Assembly: GCA_964019425.1 (NCBI GenBank)
Contig: OZ025781.1
Coordinates: 1,618,501-1,682,500 of the forward strand
Reading direction: 5' to 3'
DNA from: Flectonema sp. DT1601
Lineage: Eukaryota > Euglenozoa > Diplonemea > Diplonemida > Diplonemidae
Length of the DNA: 64,000 nucleotides
The notes below the pieces were generated by a model. It was given only the letters and a program-made list of their open reading frames with translations, was not told the origin of the DNA and ran no database searches. The position numbers and the translations under genes are program-made. Of this stretch, positions 21,471 to 33,406 are shown piece after piece; the first letter of the stretch is position 1; each line of letters opens with the position of its first letter.

Positions 21471-22619
21471 TGCGGGGAAGGGGAGAACTCATATGTCCAC
21501 TGTTTCCTTTCCCTTCAGTGTTTTCTTATTAAAGAGAAAATCGATTTAATGATTTGGATCAAAAACTGCAACAAGTGGTACTTAATAAAAGTGTTTTTTT
21601 TTTTTTTATTGCAGAAGTTTTATTTTGTATATTCCTTTCCTCCCCTGTTCTTTTTATTATTATTATTTTATTTCCTCTATCGTTTACGTCGTTTGTGTTG
21701 AGGAAATTAATAAGATCCTTCCCTTTGAAGGGGTACAAGTATGATCCTTAAAGATAAGACTTTTGTTGGTTACTTCTCATGTTCGCCATCGCGGCTGCCA
21801 CTTATGAGAGCCTCAGATGATGTTTCATAAAAAAGAAAAGGAAACTCGTAATTAGAATCCCAATTGCCCCCGTGGCTTACTCGTGTATACAAAAAAAAAA
21901 AAAAAAAGAAGAAGAAGAAGAAAAAAAAAAACTGTTTTTAAATAAATAAATAATAGTAGTGATGGAATCATTCTTGACAGGGTGTTTTTCGTTTGCACTA
22001 TTTTTCTTTTTTTTTTTTTTTTCTTCCCCCATCGTGAACACAACTTTCCACGCGAATACACAAGAAATACCTCTCCTGTCTTACTCACGCGGTCAACGTG
22101 ATTAGAAGTACCTCCTTTCTCCTTTTACTTCGTTTTTTAATTCTAATTCGGTTTTCGGAACTTGTTTCTACGATATTTGTTTGTTCTCATTCTTGTTGTT
22201 CCCTTTTGGGTAGTTTGATCTCCAAAGCAGTAGGTGATCTTGTATTGCAAGTATAGCTTTTTAATACTTTCTTTGATTCATTTATCGTAGAGAGTTGTTC
22301 CTTTATTTATTTACACGACATTCAATTCACATTCTTGGAGTCGTTGTTCTCTTTTATTTTATTTACACAAAATCAAATGAGCATAATTCTAACCTTTTTT
22401 TATGCAGAATCGTTGAGTTCTCGCAGCCTAAGGATATTCTCAAAAAAGCTGGGAGTACATTAGCTTTTTCTGTCATCATGTACATTTGCACTCTTTTTTT
22501 TGTATAATATTCTCCTACACATTTATGAACCAATCCCCTTCCTTAATGTCTCGTCCCCCGTATCCTTATTATTGTTACTGTTGGGTATTGTAAACTTTTT
22601 TAATTTATTAAATTCAAAG
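21471..22619. other. Intergenic region
   Basis: AT-rich, with poly-T and poly-A runs and a GAA repeat near 21908. No supported gene. The last bases before the next start (AAATTCAAAGACAACACA) carry only a weak AAG acceptor. Confidence 0.5.
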
Positions 22620-22627
22620 ACAACACA

Positions 22628-24094
22628 ATGGCGGATGCTGCAATGTACACTCCCGATGATGAGGATGAGGACACAGCTCCTCTTCTTGAAGAGAAAGATG
22701 AACAAGATGACGTTGACCCTACTATAATGAATACAATAGCTCCTGGTGCAATGCCTACTGGAAAGCCTTTTGAAGACATACCACCCCCACCTCCAAAGCT
22801 GAGAGAAGTAGGGGTTTGGGTACACCCTCAAGAAAGAGGAATGAGAGAGTGGTATCACTTAAGCTGCAGATCGTGTGATTCACCAGTGACATTCCCATGG
22901 TTGGGATTTTCTAGTGTTTCTTGCCCCGTATGTCAGACTAATAACAATACGCAGGGTGCTACTGTCGCACCTTTGCCGACTGCGAGGATTCAGGCACAGG
23001 CAAAGATTGATGAAACGAACTTGCAAAAGATTGTCGATTCTGAGAAGAAGTCTCATATTGCAGCTAAGAAATTCGCAGACAAATTTAAATGGATGAAGAG
23101 ACGAGGTGATTCTATTGAGCGATTGTTCTTTGGAAAACCATTTCGCTATGGGAACTTTAAGATCTATCTTAATGGAAAGGTCATCCTATCTCCCACCTCA
23201 TCATACTACATTATTCCTCCTCTCATAATTATGGGTCCTTTATTCACACTAAATTACCTTCCTGGCATTAACCCAACTTGGGTGGCTTTTTGTAATGCTG
23301 TCATAGCAATAGCCATGATCGCTATCGCTGTATGTAATTTTTATTTATGTGTTATTGTTATAAAGAGATATGTAAGTAATTCAATAAATAAACAACAGCT
23401 TGCACACCTTGTAGAACCTGGTATTTTAGTAAAGGGAACTCCTCAACTTCCAAAACAAGATATTTACGAAGAAGTGAAAGGTCATATTGTTCCAAAGAAA
23501 TGGTGTCGAACATGTCACTGTTACAGAACAGAACGAGCGAGTCATTGTGCTGAGTGCGATGGTATGTTTTCTGTTGGTTTAGGTTAACTTTTTAGAAAAC
23601 ACTTTTTTCTTTTTTAAAAAAAAAAAAAAAATAACACAGTTTGTGTCGACCGATTTGATCACCATTGTCACATCACTGGAACTTGCGTCGGGGCCAGGAA
23701 TTACAAACAGTTCTTCGTTTTTGTTTTCGGTGTTATATTGAGTGACATGGTCGCAATGATACTAATCGCTCACCGACTGATGTTTGTGGAATACGCAAAG
23801 ACTGATCTACACCGCAGAGGAACCCTCATGGTTGTAGGGATTATTGGTCTTGTTTGGGCTGTTTTAACAACGAAAATGATGTTTAACATGGGATGCATGA
23901 TTTTATACATGATTTCCAACGCCCTCACCACCCGAGAACTAGTCAAGGGAGTTTGGAGTGCAAACAAGAATCCTTACGACACTGGCAGTAAGCTGAAGAA
24001 CGCTTTATCATTTTTCAAAGCTCCTCCCAGTCTTATTTGGGGAAAGTCCCAAAATGAATTGGAAGAGATGGGCAGTAACAAGGAACCATGTTGA
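22628..24094 (+). CDS. DHHC-type protein S-palmitoyltransferase with N-terminal zinc motif
   Basis: Two exons, 22628-23561 and 23640-24094, with a 78-base phase-1 intron (GTATGT..AACACAG), giving 462 residues. The intron interrupts the catalytic Cys-rich domain. The spliced product reads CRTCHCYRTERASHCAEC, then DVCVDRFDHHCHITGTCVG and NYKQF, so the DHHC tetrad is at residues 318-321. The usual PWV after DHHC is HIT here. Two membrane segments precede the domain (YYIIPPLIIMGPLFTL; AFCNAVIAIAMIAIAVCNFY) and two follow it. The TTxE motif is present in the C-terminal part (TTRELVKG). Such enzymes attach palmitate to cytosolic Cys residues at Golgi or plasma membranes. Unusually, residues ~80-102 hold an N-terminal CxxC..CxxC element (CRSCDSPVTF..CPVC), possibly a second zinc ribbon. 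The acidic N-terminus (residues 10-30) is low complexity. Confidence 0.93.
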
Positions 24095-24530
24095 TTCATT
24101 GATGTTTAAACTTGTCGGTAATACTACTATTAAGTTGGATAAAAAAGTTAGATCAAAGACTTTGATAGTTCGAGTACCCGGTCGAATTCTACATCCTCTG
24201 TTTCCCTCAATTATATATAATTGTTTCAAGTTTTTTCGCAGGTCGCGCCAACACTAGCGATCTGGTTTTTTTTTTTTTTTTTTTTTTTTTTTCCCGAGAA
24301 TAATATAACGCATTAAGAATGGGCGTCGAGTCCCCTGTTTTCCGTTTATGCTGTCCCTCTTATACACGGATGGAGAAAAAGGAAAGTATTTCTTCTTGCT
24401 GTGTTTTGGGTTTCGAAGTTGCTCAAACAATGTATGAGTTCTTTGTAACAGAAACTAGACAATAAAACTTTAAAGTCATCTTTTTATTGAATTAGAAAAA
24501 AGATTTGATTATAAACAATCAATTACTTCA
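24095..24530. other. Intergenic spacer
   Basis: Contains a T27 tract at 24266-24292. Ends in ATCAATTACTTCAG, an acceptor-like signal at 24531, 22 bases before the next ATG. No gene seen. Confidence 0.5.
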
Positions 24531-24553
24531 GAGTAGAGTAGTACACAAAAAAC

Positions 24554-25850
24554 ATGTCATCGCTCGATGAAATCGCAGCGTCTGCTGTTCCTTGGCAGTC
24601 GAAGACTGACATGTACAAATCGCTAATTGAGAAAATGGTAGCGGAACGTAACATTGCTGGACTTGGTCAAATAATCCCAGAAATGATGAAAGAATCAGTT
24701 CCAACTACTACTGCCAGACCTATCGTTGAAGAGTGGTCTAATAAGACTCTTGATATTCCAGAGTCAAGAGGTGTAGAAGGAGAGAAACCTCGACTAGATC
24801 ACGATGATATGATTAGATTAGGACACGACGCCCTCAATGAACTTCAAAAAAGAGCTTCTTCATTCCAAGAACAAATAATAGTAGCAAGAGATGTCCTGTC
24901 TTGGGTATACCAAGACAAAGAAGAATGGTCCCGAGCTGCAGATGTCTTAAAAAAGATTCCAATGGATAGCGCTGTCATTACTGAGAAGGGAGATGTCTTT
25001 CGTGTTTCTCTTTTCATTAGAATTGCTAGACTGTACCTTGAAGACGAAGAATACTATCAAGCTGATCAATGGGTTAATAAAGCATGGCCTTTAATGAAAT
25101 CTGATATGGATGAGTCTTTACAACTTCAGTTTAACGCATCATTCGCAAGAGTTCACGATGGAAAACGTCGTTTTTTTGATGCGGCGAGGAAATATTATGA
25201 TCTAAGTCATTTGGTAGGTCCAGATGAGCAGGCGTCTGCCCTTCGATCAGCGATTATTTGTGTTATGTTGGCTGATGCTGGTCCTCGTAGATCTCGACTA
25301 CTTGCGTCACTTTGTAAAGATGAGCGAACACAGAAACTGTCAGATGTTTATCCTGTTCTACGAAAGATGTATTTAGACAGAATGATAACTCCAACAGAAA
25401 TGGAAAGTATTGAATTTCAAGGACATCATCTCAGTATAGCTGAAGATGGTTCTACCGCAGTAGACAAAGCAGTTTTACAACACAACTTACGATCAGCATC
25501 AAAACTTTATTGTAATATTTCATTCGTAGAACTTGGCTCTCTGTTGGATATCACACTTGAAAAAGCCGAACGAGTCGCTGCTAAAATGATAAGCGAAGGT
25601 CGGTTAAATGGAAATGTATGTTTTTTTTTTTTTTTTCTTCTATTTTTAACATTATATTAATACTTGATTTAGCTACTTAAAGCAAAAAAAAAAACTAAAA
25701 CAGATTGACCAGTCAAAAGAGGTACTCATCTTCACTGATAATGAATCTGTTTTTAATAAGTGGGATACTCAAATTCAAATAGTTTGTAATAACGTGAACA
25801 GTATCAGTGAGACGATATGCGCAAAGCATCCTGAATACAGAACCAGCTGA
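24554..25850 (+). CDS. CSN4: COP9 signalosome complex subunit 4
   Basis: Two exons, 24554-25615 and 25704-25850, with an 88-base phase-0 intron, giving 402 residues against about 406 in human COPS4. CSN4 is a PCI-domain subunit of the COP9 signalosome, which removes NEDD8 from cullin-RING ubiquitin ligases. The N-terminal two thirds are helical TPR-like repeats. The C-terminal PCI winged helix is highly recognisable: DGSTAVDKAVLQHNLRSASK, LYCNISFVELGSLLDI, KAERVAAKMISEGRLNG, then across the splice junction IDQSKEVLIF and WDTQIQIVCNNVNSISETI. The exact rejoining of RLNGN to IDQ confirms the intron. Nothing is truncated. Its presence implies the organism has a CSN or a reduced CSN; the other subunits are not in this window. 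Confidence 0.95.
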
Positions 25851-26400
25851 GCACATCACTACACTATTCTGTTTATGATGTACTATTTCTGACTACTGTC
25901 GCAAAAAAAAAAAAAAAAAGAAGAAGAAGAAGAAACAAAATATAAAACATAACAAAAGCTTAGCATTAGAGTATGGGGTGCTTTGTTGTTGTTAGTTGGG
26001 CCATTTGCTTTCATCCTCTTGGGCTGGGCTGGCTATTGAGAATTAACTCTACTTGATATGTATAGTCGATCGAAAGCATGTCTTATTGCATTAAAATAAT
26101 AACGAAATAATAAATTAGGCTACGACGACAAAAAAAAAAAAAAAAAAAAAAAAGGAAAAATAACAAGAAAAAATATAGGAGGAGGAAAAAAAAAAAAAAA
26201 ATGGGATTTTTTAAAAAAACTTTTTTTAGTTGAAAAACATTTTGTTATTCGGTACCTTACCACCCTCGCCTGCGGGAGCCGAATCTGTTTTATCGGAGCT
26301 GTCCTGATGTGTGAATACTTATTGTTGAGAACAGGAGAAACATTACAAAAATGACTTTTTTTGAATCTTGTATGCTACGTACTAAAAATACTTTCATTTT
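25851..26400. other. Intergenic region
   Basis: AT-rich with several A runs (25904-25920, 26131-26153, 26186-26200) and a GAA repeat at 25921. No gene supported. CATTTTTCAG at 26404 lies 9 bases before the next start. Confidence 0.5.
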
Positions 26401-26413
26401 TCAGGTTGGGAAT

Positions 26414-28221
26414 ATGCAGCCAGATTATGTCGTCCGGCAACTACAGCCGAGTGACGAGGCAGCGATAGCTCGATGGCGGAGTGACGCAGAGATTGGTGTG
26501 CCTGGTTACAGAATGCTTGCAAAGGGAAGTCGCAAAGAATATCGAACAAGGCTAACATCATATGACAGGTGGAAGTCTGTTGTCGTTGAAAAGAATACCC
26601 CGAGTGGGAAGACCGTTCCAGTAGCATGTTGCGGATGGGGAGTCAAAGATGTATTATGTAAGCGTGAACGTGTTTCAATGGTCTACGTAATGGATGGAGC
26701 TACAAACCCCGCAGACAAAGAGAGTCTCGCAGTTGGCATGCAAAGTCGAGCGGTAACTTCCTGGAAGGAACAATTCGATGGTGAGTACGCTAGTTGTTGC
26801 TCTACAGGAAATGTTGGAACAATCGACATGCAAACATTATTACATAATGGATTCTCCGCTCTTGGTTCTTGTCGGGTTTATGGTTGGCCCGATGACGAAC
26901 ACAAGCAATGGTGTGCAAAAATTGCCTACCCTCCTGCAAACGTTGAATCTATTCACATTCCACGAGCTAATATTGATATCTTAAATTTCTGGGAACGCGC
27001 GTTCGGAAAACTAAACCTGTTCCCAGTCGGTCTCAGAGACTTATTAGAACACCCTGGATACTTGGGAAGTATATTAACAAAAGCTGAAGGCACTCCAGCC
27101 TGGGGATGTGCCAGTCGATGGTGCCGCAATGCAGAAGCACCGATGCTGCTAGATAATGGTGTTCAGTTAAAGTACGAACTTATTTGCTTCATTGGTGGGT
27201 CAGGTGACCCAAACCTATCTCTGGAAGCAGTTCGAATAGCTGCTGATACTGCTATTGCAGAAGGTGCTGATATGGTGTTTGCTGTTATAGACGAAGGTGG
27301 TGATCCCCAAATTCGTCTTGCACTTGAAAACCTGACCCCGTCCTGCATGCGGTATGTTAATGGAGCAAAGCTGAAGGGTAGAAATTTACTTCCGAACTCA
27401 ACGCTGCCAACCTTTTGGGATCCTCGAGATATGGGAATCATTTATTCATTAGTGAGAAATGACACCTCACTATTGCCGTCGAGGCTGAAGAATGACTTAA
27501 CTCTTTTACCGAAAGAAATGATAGAATTCGTGTCTGGTGATGAAACGATGCCTTCAATTGAAAACTGCAGCACAGCTACTCCAGAAGTTATGGGTGAAGA
27601 CTCGCGCAGTGATGAAAAGAAGCTGAGACAACGAAAAGAGAGAAAGATAATACCACCCACGCCTGAAATCACAGCCTGTCACTACATTCTCGTCCTCTAC
27701 ACGATTGGCTTTTTCGCTGGCATGGCCTACCTCTTTAGCGCTGCTGAGCGCGGAACTCCCGGAGTTCGAACACCACTTGAGCTTTGTAACGATACGGTGC
27801 AGTTTCTTGGCTTTCTTGCTGTAGGAGCAGTTCCCTTTTTCCCCCTAAATCCCGATATCCCAGCAGTGTGTCTGGCTTGTGCCTTCTCCTTTGGCTTCTC
27901 AGACCTGGACTTCTTCGACTTAAATCCGTATAGGGTAACCGTGTACGTAGTCAGTTTGTTTATAATTTCAACTCTAGTTTACCGAAAGGAAGATCCAACT
28001 ACTTTTGTACGTCTGGTCTTGGTGGTTGCTGGGTTCTTGCTATTCTGTAGGGCCAGTGCCTATGTGATTTTAAGATGGGTATGTTACATTTTTTTAATGT
28101 TTTTTTTATTATTAGAAAGTAATCACTTATTCCATTCAAAAACAATTAAACATCACAGCTCTCTGATTTAATACTTCCTAGTATACCTGGCGGCTCGTGT
28201 ACATGTCCTGTGAGTACTTGA
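26414..28221 (+). CDS. Acetyltransferase-like (GNAT fold) protein with C-terminal membrane segments
   Basis: Two exons, 26414-28078 and 28159-28221, with an 80-base phase-0 intron (GTATGT..ATCACAG). The spliced protein has 575 residues. The start MQPDYVVRQLQPSDEAAI is chosen because it opens like a GNAT beta-1 strand and follows the acceptor at 26404; the open frame upstream is probably untranslated. Residues ~1-165 resemble a GNAT domain: a VYVMDGATNPADKESLAVGM segment and a NVGTIDMQTLLHNGFSALG segment matching the N..a..LY...GF signature. Residues ~185-350 look like a second GNAT-type unit (AVIDEGGDPQIRLALENL). Residues ~425-550 contain about four hydrophobic membrane segments (YILVLYTIGFFAGMAYLF and others). 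The substrate is unknown. GNAT assignment rests on pattern recognition only. Confidence 0.7.
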
Positions 28222-29003
28222 AAGTAGCTAGTTTAATATAGGTATGACGCTCTTTGGTTGATAATTTCTTGGTAACAGATACTCAGTCGAGTATATTCGG
28301 AAGGTTTCAAAATAAAACCAACAGGTATCTAATGGCACTATACTCTAACCCAGTAAACTGGATTTGAGTTACATAAAGAAGCACTTCATAGGGGACGCTC
28401 TTCTTATTGTTTCACTGCTGTATTGTCCTGAAGCGGGTCGTTAGTTGTTTTCGACAAAAAAAAAAAAAAAAAAAAAATGACACAAATGAAACAACGTGCT
28501 TTTTCTCATTTTTTTAAAATTGCCAGCAAAAATGCTGTTTTTTAACAAGCCTCATGTACTCTTTGCGACAAAAAAAAAATTAAATAAATTAAAATTAACA
28601 GTACAATATATTACAATAAAAATAAAATAAAAATAAGACTCCTCAGGAGCGTAGAGTTGCGGCACTGCCCGCAAGGCATCATTCCGTATCGGAATGTTTT
28701 TGTTAGAGAATTCTAAATTACTTCTGTTAGGGTTTATTTCCTGTACCTACGTAACTTGTTCTCAACTTCAATGTGGTTTGTTTGATACTTTTCTGTTTCA
28801 TCTTGTTATTTGTATTTTTTTTTTTTAAATTTTTTAATTATTTTCAATTACAGACTAAACAATGTTTTTTTTGGCGGGCGTGTTTCATTCTTTTTTTTTT
28901 TTTTTATTCTGACCATACTGATGATTTGATAATGATCTATACTACTACAGTAACGGTAACATGTATCTATAAATTATTTATTTAAAGTTTAATATTTCTA
29001 AAG
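28222..29003. other. Intergenic region
   Basis: Poly-A near 28456-28477, T runs and short AT-rich stretches. No gene or RNA recognised. Only weak AAG acceptor-like sites lie before the next start. Confidence 0.5.
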
Positions 29004-30395
29004 ATGTTGAAGATCATCACAGCCCTACTCGTCAACACCGTGACTGCTTCAGGAATGTGGGAAGCAGTTGACATAATACCTACTACCAAAGTAAACGGTA
29101 TTAAAATTTTTAATAATTTATTATATGTTGCCGACGGTGAATCTGGTCTGAGGATTATCGACATTAAAAGTCCAGAAAATATGAAAGAAATTACAACCCT
29201 ATTACTTCCAACAAACGATTTGAATGACGTTTTACTGGGGGACGCCCCATCTGAAATTATATACGTCGTGGGAAGGAGTTCCTTTCATAGGATTGACGTT
29301 ACGGATTCAATTCGTCCAATAATTGTGTCAGAAACTTCGATACCTGGAAATAGTAACAGAGGTGAGATTAAAGGAGGGTATGCTTTCATAGCTGACTTGT
29401 TAAATGGTCTTCACATAATTAATTTATCCGACATGAGCATAATAAATACCGTAGCTCTACCAAATGTGACATTAGCTGTAACTGTTTTGGGAGACTATGC
29501 GTATGTGAGTAATCAGTTCATGGGTGTTATTGTGATTGACGTTTCTGATGTGATGTCTGCTTTTATTGTTGGAAACTATCATCCAAATGGAATTACAAAT
29601 TTTTGTACTTGTTCAGAAGATAGTTTATTTGTTTTGACGAGTGATAGTATTCACGTGTTGGATGTTACATCGAATCCAACATCTCCGGTTTTCTTAACAT
29701 CAATTTCTGTTACGGATGCAACCAGATTAACAATTGAGGGCACTCGTGGATACTTAGCTGATTCAAAAGGTGGAATGAGAATAATTGAAAACATCAACAA
29801 CCCAATTGGAATAATATTATCAGATTCGTTATCATCAACATGGATGGTATCCGAAGTACAATTATATGATGGGGTTGCATTCATTGCTAATTCCTTAGGA
29901 GGGATCATCGCTGCAAGAGAAGCCCCCGCCTACCCGACGGTGTCATCTGATGGAGATATTTGGCCATCTGTCTTTTTAGGTCAGCAACAGTTTGTGAGGG
30001 GTACGAAATTCAATCTTCTTCAGTTTCCAAACTTCACGTCAATCTCTGCGAATAGAATAGCAATTCATATGAGTGAAGAGTATCCAATATCTGGTATACT
30101 TACATTGGAGTGTGGGCACTCTGCTGGTTGTGATTTTTTGATTTCGATTTTCATATGTTCTGATTGTGATGAATCACCTGGTGGTATGCCAGAACTTTTA
30201 ATACTTGATGGGTGGAGACTCGCTGAATGTTCTCCAAGTTTTCAACTTTCTGAGAAGGTATTGCCAATGAATTCATTTTACAAACACCTCCCCAGAGGAA
30301 ACACATCTTACCAAACTGAGAGTGTTGATTACATTACAGCTATGGCTGTAAATGGTTTTATCACACAGTCGAATAGCTCTTGGTGTCCTCCTTAA
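29004..30395 (+). CDS. Secreted LVIVD-repeat beta-propeller protein
   Basis: Single-exon gene of 463 residues. A short hydrophobic N-terminus (MLKIITALLVNTVTASG) is consistent with a signal peptide. About six LVIVD repeats follow, each a beta-propeller-like blade: NLLYVADGESGLRIIDIKSP, YAFIADLLNGLHIINLSD, YAYVSNQFMGVIVIDVSD, SLFVLTSDSIHVLDVTSNP, GYLADSKGGMRIIENI and AFIANSLGGIIAARE. The C-terminal ~120 residues differ: a beta-rich segment with a small Cys cluster (LECGHSAGCDF..ICSDCDES). LVIVD propellers are common in bacterial and protist surface proteins and mediate binding; no enzyme activity is implied. No membrane anchor is seen after the repeats, so it is probably secreted or periplasmic-like. 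I see no intron. Confidence 0.85.
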   Translation: MLKIITALLVNTVTASGMWEAVDIIPTTKVNGIKIFNNLLYVADGESGLRIIDIKSPENMKEITTLLLPTNDLNDVLLGDAPSEIIYVVGRSSFHRIDVTDSIRPIIVSETSIPGNSNRGEIKGGYAFIADLLNGLHIINLSDMSIINTVALPNVTLAVTVLGDYAYVSNQFMGVIVIDVSDVMSAFIVGNYHPNGITNFCTCSEDSLFVLTSDSIHVLDVTSNPTSPVFLTSISVTDATRLTIEGTRGYLADSKGGMRIIENINNPIGIILSDSLSSTWMVSEVQLYDGVAFIANSLGGIIAAREAPAYPTVSSDGDIWPSVFLGQQQFVRGTKFNLLQFPNFTSISANRIAIHMSEEYPISGILTLECGHSAGCDFLISIFICSDCDESPGGMPELLILDGWRLAECSPSFQLSEKVLPMNSFYKHLPRGNTSYQTESVDYITAMAVNGFITQSNSSWCPP

Positions 30396-31730
30396 TATAC
30401 CTAATATACGGACAGGCATTAACTGTCCTTTATAAAGTTAAATTCTAATGAACTGATCAATAGCGAATTGCTACTATGCAATTAACGTCTTATGTTGAGT
30501 TAGTCCTCTCTCCCTTTTGTTTTATGGGAAAAACTATAATTCTACATGCACGTTTATGAAATGTCAGATCTCAAGAAATTGACAGCTGGTTTTTTTTTTT
30601 TTTTTCTTAGATGGGGATTTTTACTCATTCGAGAAGGCCTTCCGGCTATTATGCCCAGCGCGCTCCTGAGCCATAAGTACATCGCTATCTTAAGTGACAA
30701 GGGTAGGATAGATCTACAGCCCAGGTCTAATTCGATTTGCCAGCTACCAGTTGGCTTTATGTACCAGAGGCAAGTCAAAGGGTCAGCCGGGATTCTGATA
30801 AGATATCTACACGCTTGGCTGACACGACTGAGAGAGTGCTGAACTCCCGCATTACGCATTCTACCATTTGTGTATTGTGATGTTGTGCAGCAGCTTCCGC
30901 TTGAGCAGCTGTCTATTTCGGAAACTTTCGTGTTGAGATTTCGACATTTCAGTAACCTTTACGTGGAATTAGGAGTTTGTCCATTTTTTTTAATTTTTTT
31001 TTTTTTGTTTGTTTTAAATTTTTTTATTTCTGTCCTCTCTTTATGAGTTCTGTGTTACGCCTCATTCTACCCCTCGTTACTTTCTATTCTATTCAAAAAA
31101 ACCCATAAAGATAATCGCCTGCAAACCAGGAAGTTGCTCTCTTACGGGATTTGAAGTAATAGAGAATACGACATCAATATAGTAGAGTGACCATTACAAG
31201 ACAGCACTACGTATAAATTATGTGTTTTGAAAGTTGTTAGCTCAATAACTCCGTAAACTCTCAGGTTAGCAACATTCTAGCTTTTGTTTTTCTTGATTAA
31301 TACCTTTTGAGTTACAAGTTCGTGATGTTTGTGTTATTTTGGTTTAATTGAATTATTTGTCCGAACAAATTAATTAAAAGAAGTTAGGTAATTACCTGTA
31401 AAATGAACCGCAGTTTCAACAGCTCTGATCCTTGGAACAGCCTCTTCTATTTTTTTTTTTTTTTTTTCATTTTTTGTACGTTTTCTACTCTATACGTTAC
31501 GATGAAAAAATCCTGATATATATTTTCCCTTTCCGTTATTATTGCAATTAGTGAAGTTTTCTTTTGAAACTTTGGCTGGCAGATTGCTTCTTCTGATGTG
31601 TTATGTCTTTTTATTCAGTTATCTACAACAGGTGAGCCACGCTGGTAATTCGTGTCAGGAAATTGTTTGTTTTATTGCCAAAGTAATTCAATTGTGGTTT
31701 ATTACAATAATTCATTCAGGCATTTCACAG
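30396..31730. other. Intergenic region with a GC-richer island
   Basis: Bases about 30610-30860 are visibly richer in G and C than other spacers and are open on both strands without recognisable protein. They hold repeat B copy 2 (30686-30716). The rest is AT-rich. CAACAG|GTGAGC at 31631 to ATTTCACAG at 31730 could be a 100-base 5'UTR intron of the kinase gene. Confidence 0.5.
30686..30716 (+). repeat. Dispersed repeat B, copy 2
   Basis: Matches 2277-2310 with a few substitutions, in the same orientation. See the entry for copy 1. Confidence 0.5.
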
Positions 31731-31759
31731 TAACACCAGGGCCGCTCGGCGGCAGCTGA

Positions 31760-33406
31760 ATGGTTATGGGAGGAGGCCATACCAAGCTCTCTGTAGGCGA
31801 CGACAAGTGCGGAGAACTGGCGCAGCCATCTGGGCTGAAGCCAGTACGGGCACGACCGAAGGAATTGAAAGCCCCGCCAATGGTCCCTCCTCCTGAAGCA
31901 GAAGAAAGTACAACACCACTGTTAGGTCAGGTTAGAAGAAAGTATGGAAGTAGTAATTCTGCTAATCAAAGTAAAAGTAACATGTCCACCAGTTCAATAT
32001 CATCCTCTGATGGTCTCAGACAATCAGTTGACAGAAGTAGTAACTCACGGTCTAGACCGAGACCTCTTTCAGAACCTCAGCAACAACAGAATGACCCAAA
32101 TTCTAATTCACCAGGACAATCAGCATCATCTCCAAAGAAGATTAATTGGAAGCGTGGTGATGTAATTGGAAAGGGAACTTTCGGTACCGTCTGGCTAGGA
32201 TTTGACCTTGACACAGGTGCACAATTAGCTGTCAAAGAAGTTGACTTTCCGACGGATTTGGAGAACGATCCGGAAGCTCAAAAGAAATTAAAAAACCTCC
32301 AGCGAGAACTAAACTTCTTACGAACTCTTACTCATCCCAACATCGTACAGTATCTTGGCATCGAACGAAGAGAATTGACAATCTGTATTCACATGGAGTA
32401 CGTACCTGGTGGAAGTATTCTACATTTGTTAAAGAAGTTTGGTAGTTTACCAGAAACAGTTGCTCAGAAATACACCAAACAGATTCTAAGTGGATTAACC
32501 TGTTTACATGGAAGAGGTGTTATTCACAGAGATATTAAGGGTGCTAATGTTTTAGTAACTATCGATGGACTTGTTAAACTCGCTGACTTTGGAAATGCTC
32601 GTCAACTAAGCAGTATGTTAAGTGTAGCTCAAAGTTTAGGAGGATCACCTTATTGGATGGCACCAGAAGTAATTACTGAAGTTGGTCATGGAACATCTGC
32701 TGATGTGTGGGCTGTTGGAGCAACTATAATTGAAATGGTAACAGGTAAACCTCCATGGGCTGAGCTTCCCCCAGTTCCTGTTCTTTACAAAATTGGTAAG
32801 ACACACGAACCTGTCCCGATGCCAAAGAAAGCTGACGGGTTTAGTGAAGAATTAATTGATCTTCTTCAGTGTTGTATGAAGAGGAATCCACATCAAAGAT
32901 CAACAGTTTTACAGCTACTAGAACATCACTGGGTAGATCCAGAGGCTATTGTTGTAGATACGACTAGGAAAGTTTCATCATCAATGGAACTAAAGCATCG
33001 AGTATCAGCTGCCTCAGCTTGCAGTGGTTCAGACACCCCAACTTCTTCTGAGACAAGAGCTTTGACAGCTCCGGTTCTGACCTCACTTCGGAGTTCTATC
33101 CGAGAAGGTTCAGGTTTTCCATTCAAGCAAAAGATAGCTTTCGGTGAAACTGAACCTTCCAGGAAACTTAGTGAAAGCAGCACTGACAGTAGACCCTTAA
33201 ACTCACTCGGCTGTATTACCGCTCTCGGAAAACGTAACTCTGATGTAGGTTTGCCTACACAGTTGTCACCCATCCATCATGTTTCCTTAAATGACAGGTA
33301 TGCTTGTTAAATTCTGTGATAACAAAACTATAAACACAAATAGTAAATTATTATATACGAAATACAATAAAACAGGTACAGCAATCATAACAGTGATTCG
33401 GACTAA
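31760..33406 (+). CDS. MAP3K (STE11-type) protein kinase
   Basis: Two exons, 31760-33297 and 33376-33406, with a 78-base phase-2 intron, giving 522 residues. The small second exon replaces the read-through RYAC with RYSNHNSDSD and a TAA stop. The kinase domain spans about residues 128-395: glycine loop IGKGTFGTVWLG, VAIK-equivalent LAVKEVDF, catalytic HRDIKGANVL, DFG in LADFGNARQ, GSPYWMAPEV in the activation segment, and DVWAVGATIIEMVTGKPPW. All catalytic residues are intact. HRDIKGAN and GSPYWMAPEV place it with MAP3K/STE11 kinases that phosphorylate MAP2Ks. The N-terminal ~125 residues and the C-terminal ~125 are Ser/Pro/Gln-rich and disordered. There is no recognised N-terminal regulatory domain. 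The specific pathway is unknown. Confidence 0.93.
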
